From positions 4,948,001 through 5,012,000 of the forward strand of contig BRXU01000006.1 in assembly GCA_030267565.1 (NCBI GenBank): a stretch of 64,000 nucleotides of DNA, written 5' to 3'. Position 1 is the stretch's first letter. Each line of letters starts with the position of its first letter. The DNA comes from Pleodorina starrii (Eukaryota; Chlorophyta; Chlorophyceae; Chlamydomonadales; Volvocaceae). The notes under the pieces are model-generated. The model was not told the DNA's origin. It saw nothing but the letters and a program-made list of their open reading frames with translations, and made no database searches. Below are positions 12,637 through 23,303 of this stretch, in pieces. Made by a program: the position numbers and the translations under genes.

Positions 12637-15600
12637 ATGAGCGAATCCGGTTCCGACTCATACTCTTCGTTCCGCTCGTCGCTGAAGAGGAACGCTATTG
12701 AACAGGGATTATTCTTCGAGGAGGTTGCATCCAAGAAGCGTGCCGGCGTCATGTTTCAGGGACAGTCAGCAGGGGCACTGCTCGAGACCCTGCGCAGCGG
12801 GTTGAACAGCACGTCCTACACTGCGCCTGACAAAGCAACTCTGCGCAAGGCGGCACACTCTCTAGCGGAGCTGTGCAAGCAGGATGAGTTTATCGACGAG
12901 GTTGTGGCCGAGGGCGCCATTGAGGTCGTGGTCCCCTTGCTGAATGCTGGTGGCGCGGGTGTGCGGGACCAGCAGCTTGATGAAGGACTTGGAACATCCG
13001 GCACGAGCATGCAGGAGGAGCTCGACAAGGAGCTGTGCTTTATTCTCGGCCTGCTGGCGGTGAAGCCCGAGTACCAGACGCGCATCGCTCAGTCCGGCGC
13101 GCTTACGGGGTTGGTACGCCTCCTGAAAGAGCACAAGCTCACTACGATAACAAAACCGCAACCTGGCAGCGGCGGTGTGGCGCGTCGTGCTGCCGATGCA
13201 ATTACAAACCTGGCGCACGAAAACGTCGAGATTAAGAACATGGTTCGGGAGCAGGACGGCATTCCGCCACTCGTAGGATTGCTCGAGGCCATGGATGTCA
13301 AGGTCCAGCGTGCTGCCTGCGGGTACGTGATGTTGCGTTGTGCCTCGAGGGCGCCCTCCACCCCCTGCCTTGCTGCTGCTGAGGAAGGCCCCCTGCTTAA
13401 TGGGTGCCATGACAAGCGTGCACCCGCGAGGATGGCGCCTTTTTCGACGAAAGTCTGCATAACCGAATGTCGCGTTGAATACCTTGCCCAACCCGCTGTG
13501 TCCCGGCAAACGGGCCCGGCCGCGAACTGGCCTAGCCTGCCCTTCCGCTGAGAACGAAGCCCTTCGCCTTCTAACACGTGGATGCAGGGCTCTGCGCACG
13601 CTCGCCTTTAAAAACGAGCAGAACAAGAACGTCATCGTCGAGCAGGGGGCCCTCCCCACGCTCATTCAGCTGCTGCGGTCCGAGGACAGTGGCGTGCACT
13701 ACGAGGCGGTGGGCGTCATTGGAAACCTGGTGCACTCCTCATCGCACGTCAAGATGCGGGTGGGTGGTTTAGCCGGGGGGGCGGGCAAGGGAACCAGTGG
13801 TGCTGCATGCAGGCGCCTGCACGCTCGCGGCCTCCGGTCTGGAGAGTCCCGGTTGGCAGTTTCGCATTTGGGAGGTGAAGGTGGACGGCCAGGCCATCCT
13901 TGCCGAGCCGGTCGTGGTGCATTTTTGCTTGTTCACTATGCCGCGTAGCCTTGAGGCTTCGCCGTCTTGAGCCTTTGGCGTAGAGCCATGGCCTTTCGTC
14001 GTGTTTGCCATAAATTTCCACGTCATCCCGCCCGACCCAGTTCGCAGCAGTAGCTCTTCAGCGCGCCTAGCACGCAAAGGTCGCGCTGCCTGTCCGTACC
14101 CTCTGTGCGCATTGCTCGGCAACATTTTTGTCCCCCGAGCACACCCCATGCACGCACTAGGCATTGCCTTCCATGTGACGGCAGGGCGGCCGCCCTACTC
14201 AACCTGAAGCACGCGCGGCATGCATGCATGGCGCCGGATGCCTGCCAGCCTCTCCGGCTGGCCTATCCCGAGTCACCATCCTCCGCCCCGCACGCGCTCA
14301 CGCGCTTGCTCCGTCGTCGTTCTCAGGTGCTGGAGGAGGGTGCTCTGCAGCCGGTTATCAACCTGCTGAACTCGGACTGCCCGGACAGCCAGCGCGAGTC
14401 GGCGCTGCTGCTGGGGCAGTTTGCGACTGCCGACCCGGACACCAAGGCCAAGATTGTGCAGCGCGGTGCGGTCCCGGCGCTGGTGCGCATGTTGGCCATG
14501 CCGGACGTGAGCCTCAAGGAGATGGCGGCCTTCGCTCTGGGCCGCCTGGCGCAGAACCAGGACAACCAGGTGCGCCACAGCTGCTGCAGCAGGGTGCGTT
14601 GGGGAAGGACGGGGTGGGATGGCGGGGAAGGGGTGGGGCGTCGCGTTTGGACGCCACGGCCAGCGCGAGCTCTTGTATTTAGCTGGAAGCGGGTCCGTGA
14701 TTGCAGATGGACTGCATACCCCTTTTACGTGTGCTGCCACGACGCTGCCTCTCGACTCTCTGCGTTTGCTCCCCCATCCGGCCGGCCATCCATTCCTAGC
14801 CTTCCAACACGACTTAATTCCAACACGACTACAGAGGTTCGCTTTCTCCCGCCGGTCGTGCTCTTGGCTCCCCCAGGCGGGCATAGTCCAGCTGGGCGGC
14901 CTGCCTCCACTTCTTGAGCTACTGGAGTCGAAGCACTACAACTTGCAGCACAATGCGGCCTTTGCTCTGTACGGGCTGGCGGAGAACGAGGACAACATCC
15001 CGGACCTGATCCGCGAGGGGGCGCTGCAGCGGCTGGAGGACTGCAAGGAGAAGCTGCAAGTGCAGGTGCGGCCGGAGTAATCGCTTTACTGCGCGCGCGC
15101 TCTGAAGCCTAATTAAGGGTGGTGTCAAAAGACACCGATTATGCAGGCAGATGCCCTTTATATAGTCGCCGAAGGATAACCCAGAGCCAGTGGTAGACGT
15201 AGCTTCTCCCGGACACGTGTCGGGCGGCGACGTGGCACGGGCCGCAACCCTCGAATAGGAATCTCGCTGCGGACATGGGAGCGTGCCAGCCCCCAGGGCG
15301 GCAGCTCGCGTGCAGCATTTTGCCACAGCGCCGCGGCTTTGGATTGCGCGCATTCCCTGCACATCCTTTCCGCTGAGCCAACCATAACGCTTTCCTGCGG
15401 TAATGGCCGCCGTTCTCGCCCGCCCTCCACCGCGCAGGCCTCGAAGGACTGCGTGCAGAAGACCATTAACCGCCTGGAGCAGAAGCTGCGCCCCGACAAC
15501 ACGGCGGCGCCCAACCTGGCGGCGGCCAAGCGCGCGCTGCAGTCGATGGTGTTTCTGCTGCGGTCCAACACGAAGCAGGTGCAACAGCGCGCGGCGATGA

Positions 15601-17686
15601 GCCTGGCCCGGCTGGCGCCGGACGAGCAGCTCAAGGTAGGGCGAGAACGGCGCGGCAGGGTGGCGGGACGAAGCGGGGGCTTACGGGAAAAGCGAAGTGC
15701 GTCTGTCGGCCAGTCAGGTTGCTCGGTTGGACGAAGGGTTTTTCGCTTCCTCCCTGCCGTCTCCGTTCCCTTGCTGCGGTATTCTGTTTCTTGACTCGTG
15801 CCCTGGCGCACCCCGCAGTCAATCTTCATCGATAAGCGCGGCATCGAGGTGCTGCTGGACATGCTGATGGACCCCAACGTGTCGCACCGCTCCCACCGGG
15901 AGGCGGCGTCAGCGCTGCTACAGCTCACCAAGAAGCTGGACGCACACCTGCCTGGTGAGACAGGGAGGGGCGTGTGGGAGTGGGGGAGGGCGGCGCACTC
16001 GGGGCAGAGCGGGGTTGCAATAAGGTTGCCGCATGGTATTCTGTCACCTGGGTCGGTTTTTTCGCGTGGCGAGGCAAGGCGTGGTCGCGGACCTGAAGTA
16101 GGTTCGCTATAAGTTTGTGCTGAACCCTGAGGGGGCGCGTGCTGAAGCCTGAGTGGGCCCGGATGTGTTACACTGGCCAGTATTGGCCTTGAAGACAAGG
16201 TTCGATGTGTGCTGCGTGTTCGATGTGTGCTGCGTGGTTCTCCTGCCGGCAGCTCTGGAAGGACAGGGTACTTGGCTGGCAGGTGGCCCCTTCATCCCGC
16301 TGTCCAATGCCGCTGTGCGTCCTCCATATTGAGGCCTCCCTTGCTCGGTCTCCGTACCTGGCGCTCTGCCGCGTGTCCCCCTCCAGTCGTGGACCAGCTG
16401 CCCCAGCAGCCAGGCCGCGCCGAGCGGTCGGTGTACCTGGGTTCGGAATACGTGAACAACCCCACTCTGGCGGACATTACGTTCAATGTGGAGGGCCGCA
16501 AGTTCTACGCGCACCGCATTGCGCTGCTGGCTTCATCGGAGGCCTTTCGAGCCATGTTCAGCGGTGGCTACCGGGTAGGCTGGTTAAGGGCAGTGGGCGG
16601 TGGGTGATGGGCCTCTGTGGATGCAGGTTGGTTTCGGGGAGGGGCCCGGCGCAACAGCTCTGATCATGCACGTAACGGAGTTCATGCAGGATCTGCTTAT
16701 CGCTGTCCGATCGATTGACCCAACGCCCCTGCCTTGCACGGACTGCAGGAGAAGGACGCTGACAGCGTGGACATCCCCAACATTGCCTGGTCGGTGTTCG
16801 AGGCGATGATGCGGTTCGTGTACACGGGCCAGCTGGACGTGACGCCCGACATCGCGTTTGAGCTGCTGCAGGTTCGTTGGTGCGCGGTTGGGTTGGGGAC
16901 CGGGCCGGGGACTCGGGACCCCGAGTTTGTGCGCCCGCTATCAAGTGTATCAAGGGGTGTACCAAGTGGTTTTTGGAGGGCTCGCGATGGTGACATTCCT
17001 TATTAAACGTGTTGAGGAGGGTTTCGGCCCTGAAGAGGAGGGGATTGGAAGCAGCTGGGGCATATATCGCCCTGCAATGCAGCTTGGCTGTCTAGCGTGG
17101 CGTTTCGACAGGAAAAAATTGCAACATGCATACCCTGACGCCTCTGGCGGCCCGAGAGCACCCAAGTGCACACTTATCTGCTGAGAACGCGAAATGCCAT
17201 GCCACATGATTGGTTCGTTGCGTTGTCCCTTCTCGGTTTCATTGCTGATGCCGCGTTCCCTGTCGGTCGGAACAGGCCTCTGACCAGTACCTGCTGGAGG
17301 GGCTGAAGCGGCTGTGCGAGAACGCAATTGCGCAGTCGCTGACCGTGGAGAGCGTTATGTCGACCTTCGAGTACAGCGAGCAGTTTTCAGCGCCGCAGCT
17401 GGGCCGCCGCTGCCTGCTCTTCGTTCTGGAGATGTACGACGAGGTCTTTAAGCTGTACGACAATGCCAAGGACCGGCCGTTCTACTTCGACTGCCTGCGT
17501 CGCATGGTGCCCTGTCTCAAGGACTCGCTCTATTGCGGAGCCGGGCCCATATGGGATAACTCGGCAACGGGGGCGGCAGTTGGTCCCAGCAGCGGCGGTG
17601 GCGCCACACCGCCGCCGGCTGCGCCGCCGGGCGCGGCGGAGCCGGGGCTACGTACTGCATGGATGGCGCGGAACGTTCCGCGGTAA
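12637..17686 (+). CDS. ARM-repeat / BTB domain protein, ARIA-like (9 exons, 781 aa)
   Basis: Exons: 12637-13322, 13588-13759, 14327-14569, 14877-15065, 15438-15635, 15819-15954, 16387-16574, 16749-16871, 17276-17686 (2,346 nt, phases consistent). Residues about 60-500 form armadillo repeats, for example GALRTLAFKNEQNKN, LPTLIQLLRSEDSGVHYEAV, GALQPVINLLNSDCPDSQRE, RGAVPALVRMLAMPDV and AAFALGRLAQNQDNQ. Residues about 550-650 form a BTB/POZ domain (LADITFNVEGRKFYAHRIAL, FEAMMRFVYTGQLDVTPDIA), followed by a BACK-like region. This order is that of the plant ARIA/ABAP1 family. Arabidopsis ARIA binds the bZIP factor ABF2, and BTB proteins often act as cullin-3 adaptors, so a nuclear or ubiquitin-ligase adaptor role is inferred. 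The C-terminus is Gly/Pro/Ala-rich. The stop overlaps a donor-like GGTAAG, so a further 3' exon is possible. Confidence 0.93.
15117..15136. other. Short hairpin in intron 4 of the ARM-BTB gene
   Basis: The sequence GGTGTCAAAAGACACC forms a perfect 6-bp stem with an AAAA loop at about 15119-15134, just after the donor side of the 372-bp intron. It is not followed by a T run and is probably incidental. Confidence 0.4.
16200..16235. repeat. 18-bp exact tandem duplication in intron 6 of the ARM-BTB gene
   Basis: The unit GTTCGATGTGTGCTGCGT occurs twice back to back inside the intron between 15954 and 16387. It is a recent small duplication with no evident function. Confidence 0.85.
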
Positions 17687-20600
17687 GAGCGGAGCGCGTC
17701 TTAGCAGCCGGCGCCTCTGGGTCCTTCGGCGTTGTCTCCGCGAGGACACATGAGGGATCCGGGGCCAAGCACACGGCGTGTCCAGGTCAATGTGCTTATG
17801 ATGGCGCCGTGTGTGCGTGGAGTGCAGTGCTTCGGAGCGCTGGCATTGCATGGGGCAGCGATATATATCTGCTGCGGCGGCGATGTGATTGTGGCCTTTC
17901 ACCAGGAAATCCACAGCGACGACGGCTCGGAGGATATAGGTTGTCGGGAGGGTCATCCCCATGGCTTACCCGAGGACGCGGGTGGAGGGGTGTGTTGGCT
18001 CTCGTTTGGGGGCACACGGTTACAGCGATGGACGGAGGATGCTGCACAGTAGCAAAAGTGTTGCGAGAACAGTAATAAAGCTGGGAGTGTGAGTGGCGTA
18101 TGATGTGATGGCCGGATAGCCGCGTTTCTGGGGCCCTGTGGATGTTTCTGTTTAGAGGGGTTTGACTGGTTGGGTGGTTTTTCCCGCATGTGTGACGCTG
18201 ACTTGGGGCAGGATGGCGGAGCGTAGGAGCGCCAAGCCTGCGCCCGGGTCGCCGGGCGCCTTGCACTGTATCTGGCCTTTGGGGACTCACGGCTGCACAC
18301 GCTATACGGCTTTCTACAACCGTTTAAGTGATGCCGTATAGCTTGCAACTCGTGCCCCGGTCGCGTGTCTGGCTGCTGCTGGTTGGCGGGTCAGCGGCGC
18401 CAAAGCGGACGCTGTCCATCCGTTCCCTAGGCTGCTGGCAGGACATTGCTGCTGCTGTCATTAACCGGCCGCATCCTGTCGCTGGCAGCTTGCGGGACGG
18501 CGCTGGCCCTCGCCTCCATGCAGCCGCGCCGACATGTCTTGTCTGGCGCAGACGCAATTCAGCAAGGCGGTTGATCACATCGCTTCGGCTTGTGTGAACT
18601 TTTTGCGCAACCCTCGTATTTTCGGCCTGATACCTTCATCAGTGGGGCTGACTGCCGGGTTATTGTTGTGTTGGTGGCTGCATGCAGCCGCGAATGGTGG
18701 TGACGATGGCGGCGGGCGACCGCTTTCCAGCACGTATGTGGCTTCACACTCCCCTGCCCAGTGGATTGAGGATACTACGGCTCGCTGTGGTGTCTCACAC
18801 CTGCGGCCGAGCAGAAGACGGATGATGGAGCCCATCAGCATCGATCCATGGCCTCAAGGCTGCGGCTATCCTGACATGTCCTGACGCGCCATTGGAAGGA
18901 GTGGGCCTGGGCTCGCGCGAGGTTGCATGCGGGTCGGTTGGTGTCGCCCCTCGTCGCTACTTGCCGCAATGTTCATAGATGAGCCTGCATTGTATGTTCT
19001 TGACGTGGCATTTCTTTTGTCCGGTTTAGTCTCGTCACGGGCTTGGCCTGTGCCTACCGAAGTGACGCAGAGGTGGGATGGGGGTGGGGTGGGGGAGGCA
19101 GGTGCCGTAACCAATGCACAAGCGTGTTTGGGCAGGAGTGTATTGGTCCAGCATCTTATTATCGGCGAAGGGTTCGGCCTGTGGCGGAAATCCCCTGTCG
19201 CGGCGGGCTACGTCCGGCAGGAGTGTTCGAGTCGCCTGCGTTTTCATTGGATAAGCGGGCTGGGCGGCCCAGCAACCTCCGGCCCGGGGGTCCTCGGCTC
19301 TTTGAGCGGACGTCCGGTCGATGGAGCGCGTGTGTTACCGCCACGGTCGCTCGCGCCATCGAACTCGCGCGTCCCGAGGCGGGGGTGTATCGGCGTGGTA
19401 ACAGTGCGCCCGAGGTTCGTCCAAGGAGGCCGTGGCCTTATTCTCTGGCCTCGGGTCACGTAGTTGATGGCTTCCAGGGCTTCATATCCACACGGGCATA
19501 TTGCTTCCGGGTGGGTTGTGGGGACCATCCCCCCGCTATCTGGTTGCGCCCTCGTCTCTGTAGGCCCCACGGCCCAGGTGCGCAGGTTGTTGGCTGGTTC
19601 GGAAAGGGGTGAGGAGGAAGCGAAGTGGCGCACGTCGCAGGCTGGTTGGAACGGCACGGGGATTAAGTGGGTGGGAATGGATAGCGCTGTAGGAGTTTTT
19701 TTGTCCGAGTTTTGTGAGGCCGGGTGTCTCCCCATGGAGAGTGGCGTAGTGCGTGGTGCATGCATGCATGGTGGTGTTTGGTCGTCATCGAGGTCGGTCG
19801 GTGCCAATATCGAAGCGTTGCTTGCGCCCCGGGCTGGCGCGCGGCTTTTTTATTCGTGAGAGCTTTGGAGCTTGTCAGGCGTGACGTGCATCGCGTTGTC
19901 GGTACGGGGCCTCCGTTGGTCTCTTGCCACGACGAGACGTGCGGAAAGAGACCTTAACCCAATCGGTTTGCTGTGCGCTGTTTGCACGTTGTAAATCGTG
20001 AACAGGCTGCTTGAATGCTTTGGACGAGCAGCATTCACGCGTCCTGATGTCTTGTGCTTGCCTGCATGCATGCATGTGTTGCAAAGTGGAGAAAAGGCCC
20101 ATTCAACCCTGTCTAGTCCACGTTTTGGGCCGCGACAGGGTTGCAGGGCGGTCGGTGTGTGTGTGTGAGCATGAACTGCTCACTGCGACAGCGAAACCTT
20201 ACCAGTCGCGGCGGTGCTGACCTATCATGGATTGGCTCCTGCGGCTAAATGCGCAACGCAACGAACTTGATGTTGGAACTATGATACTGTTCGACTACAT
20301 GTTGCAAATAATGAGTCAGCACTTCAAAGGATATCCACTGTTCGTTCATCTCCTGTCTGTTGTCCCTACACTCGATGGCCCTGCCCGCCTGCAGCTTGCA
20401 CATGGCCCAGTGCGCAGTCAATCGGGCGAACGCTCCACCTGAAACACACGTCCTCAGTTCGCAGTACTTGACGCCCTCATCTGACAGGTCCAGCAGCCTA
20501 CCTGCAACTGTGTGTCTGTACGTCTAGGCCAGCGTGCGAACACACGTCCTCAGCACGGCCTACCAAAAGCTTGCCTCCACCGTGGGGTGTGGGGGGCGCG

Positions 20601-20896
20601 CGCACAGCAGGGCGCAAAACCCCCTTTCCCTCGTGCACACCCACGGTCATCGCGCCGCCGCGCCGCTCTGAAACCAACCTCGCCATGCCAATCCTCGACG
20701 GCGCGACACCATGCTCGTAGCAAGCCCTCCTCCCGCTCCTTCCCGTCGACTGCAACAAAATCTCTATCCATAATCTACACATCCAAACCCACAAAATGAC
20801 GAAATGAGCATGACAGTACAGTAGACCGGCCCCGGCCCTGCCCGGCGCCACACACACCCGCCTGGCGGCAGCAGCGCCTCACCAGCACCTAGCGCC
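17687..20896. other. Convergent intergenic region, no gene recognised
   Basis: About 3.2 kb between the stop of the plus-strand ARM-BTB gene and the stop of the minus-strand membrane-protein gene. It should contain both 3' UTRs. The only TGTAA poly(A)-type signal I found on the plus strand here is at 19990-19994, some 2.3 kb downstream, so the 3' end is unresolved. Open frames of 130-190 codons occur on both strands (18927-19612, 19244-19807) but are mutually overlapping and Arg/Gly-biased. I do not call a gene. Confidence 0.5.
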
Positions 20897-21944
20897 TCAC
20901 AGCGAGCCGCTGCCGCTGCCGCCGGCGCCGCCGGCCGGGCCCTCCCGCCCGATCCCCGCGCGCTCCCCGCGGACGGCCGCATTGAACTGCTCCCGGAACT
21001 TGGGCGAGAAGAGGAACAGCAGCGGCCACAGCGCCAGCAGCAGCCAGCGCTTGCTCTCCGCGTAGTTTGTGAGCGGGTAGTTCTTGTTGAAGGCGGCCGT
21101 CAGCGTCAGGTAGCCGCCCGCCAGCACCAGCGCTCCCACGAAGGCGGGGTTCAGCGAGGGCGTCGGCGCCACCACCGACGCGGCGGCGGCGGGCAGCGGC
21201 TGGCCGATGTACGTCGTCCTGCCGCTGCCGCCGCCGCTGGTGATCTGGATCCGCTCGTAGTAGCGGTACATGCCCGGGCCGCTCTCCTCCTGGCGCTGGA
21301 TGTCCACGTTGGGGCCAGCGCGCGTTCCTGCGGCGTTGCGGACAGTGATGGTGGTGGCGGGCGAAAGACCAGCGGGCGAGCATGCGGGCGGGCGGATGGG
21401 TGGGGGTGTTTAAGATGACGTAATGCGCTGAAGAACCGCGCACGTGCCGCGTGAAGATATGTGCGAACCATTCGATGGCAGCTGAGCCCCGCAGGATGTG
21501 TTCTTAGTGCACGCGAGCAAGCTTTGCTCAGTAAGTTAGTTAGTTACGGCGTGACTGCACCGACGGCGCGCTGCGGTTGCCGTTGCTCACAGCAGCGCCG
21601 CCGTCGCCGGCATCGGCGGTTGGCGCACCTTCGAAGAGCTGGGACTGCTGCCTCAACGCCTGCTGCTCCGCGGCCTGTGCCCTGCTAAGCGCAGCATTGA
21701 CGTCCCGGTCCACCTTGGAAGGGAGGTAAGACGTGCATGTAGTACGAAGAAGTGAAAAAGGCCGGTGACAGTGATGGGGCCTGTCTGCGGCAACTGCCGT
21801 TGCCTAGGCAGCCTGCATACCGGTAGACACACACGGAACGCCCACCTGCATCCGCATGGACTCAATCTCGCGATCCATCTGACGCTCCATAAATTCAAAC
21901 TGGCGGTCCACGTAGTCGAAAAGGTTGGACGAATTTGATGCCAT
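20897..21944 (-). CDS. Small membrane protein of unknown function (3 exons, 204 aa)
   Basis: Exons on the minus strand: 21846-21944, 21629-21713, 20897-21327 (615 nt, phases consistent). The start MASNSSNLFDYVDRQFEFMERQMDRE is followed by a Gln/Ala-rich helical stretch. A Gly-rich linker with MYRYYERIQI comes next (residues about 81-90). Two hydrophobic segments follow: residues about 122-141 (NPAFVGALVLAGGYLTLTAA) and about 156-169 (WLLLALWPLLFLFS), then KFREQF and a Gly/Ser-rich tail. I do not recognise the family. The two-helix layout with a basic loop after the second helix is seen in some plastid and ER membrane proteins, but there is no clear transit or signal peptide. An unspliced reading past exon 2 would stop within about 60 nt; the spliced form is favoured because phase and donor/acceptor agree. 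Confidence 0.75.
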
Positions 21945-23303
21945 GGCGACAACCCTCCATGGCCGAGCCGCTCGCCGAGGCAAACAGCGCTGCAGTTGAA
22001 GTAGGTATGTGCCCACGTTAACAAAGTGTTCGCCTCTCGCGTGACCTGTTATGTCCGCGCAACTGGTTGCATGGCAATTGCCCCTTACTGGAGTTGCGTA
22101 GCTCGTCGAACATAGCCCTGGGCAGCGTCGCCGAAGCTCACAATGTGCTGTAGGAAGAGCCTGCTGCATTTTTCTGCAACGCGACTCTGAGCGAGTGGAC
22201 GTCTCTAGAAACAAATAGCGGTACGCAGGTCGCTTTTGCACACGCGACCGGCCCACAATACTTATGGACCTTAACGATCCAGAATGAAATGGCTCTATGA
22301 AGCGATTTGGCGCGAGAGACGGCATTCAAGAGAATGAGGCAATGAGCCCGTACCATGCTTCAGAACCGTCGAAACCGCACCTCAACTTGTACGAAAACGC
22401 CATCATTGGCGTTACAGGATGGATTAATCGCTTAGCCTGTGCTTGCACCAAGTGGCGATGCTGCAATGGCTTTGCTTGGCGCACGGCCGTACCCGTAAGC
22501 AAGGTGCCGGAATTACGACGGGGGCAAAACAGCAGAGTCGTGGGGCCGCTCCTGACCGAGCCGGTGTGCACTCGGCGAAAGGTGCGGAGAGATGGAGCAT
22601 GGAGGACATAGGTGGGCCGTGGCTCTGCTGCCGTCCTGTGCCGAACCTGGACCCCGTGCATGACACTGTCCGGTCCGTCGCAAGCCGCTGTGTCACGCAA
22701 CATGAATCACTGCTGGACCACTCAGATACTGAACCAGGAACATGGGTGATGGGTCAGGCGGCGGCGTAAGCGGTGTTGGGCGGCGTCTGTCTCGCACGCG
22801 GTGGCGGGCATCATCTGAGGCTTGACACACTGCAGAGGCCCAGGGGAGAGGCTCTGACGAGAGGGTGGCTCTTTTATGGACGACGCTGGCAAGCGCGCGA
22901 CTCACCGGCCGTGCCTGGCCGTGCTGTCGTCGCAACGACCAAGTTGGACTCATCATACTATGTGCTACGATGTGTCTGATCGAGTTTATATAAGAGACAC
23001 CATTAAGCATTTTACCGCCTGAGACAGGCAAACTATGGTGCAAACAAATGAAACCGGCGGTTGAAAGGTAGTTGGTTGCACGGCGCCCAACGAACTGGAC
23101 CGATAACTAAGGAGATATGCGGCCATTAAAAAACTAGACCGTCATCGACGCACCGCTGGCTTGGATATAAAGTAACGCGCATCATTTCCGACCTTTGGCA
23201 TCTTGCGGTCCTCCCCAGGCGCGGAGCAGCTGTTGACAGCAGAGGACTACAGTTTTAATTTGACAATATATTCATATTGCACCCAGTATTTGGAATTCTT
23301 GAC
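21945..23303. other. Divergent intergenic region between the membrane-protein gene and DUS3
   Basis: About 1.36 kb that should carry two divergent promoters. It is comparatively AT-rich at 22970-23300, next to the DUS3 start. Short overlapping open frames are present but none is gene-like. No promoter element can be assigned firmly. Confidence 0.5.

Noticed and set aside
19043..19612. 189-codon plus-strand frame in the convergent intergenic region
   Set aside because: Arg/Gly/Pro-biased, overlaps equally long frames on both strands, no domain or plausible splice partners.
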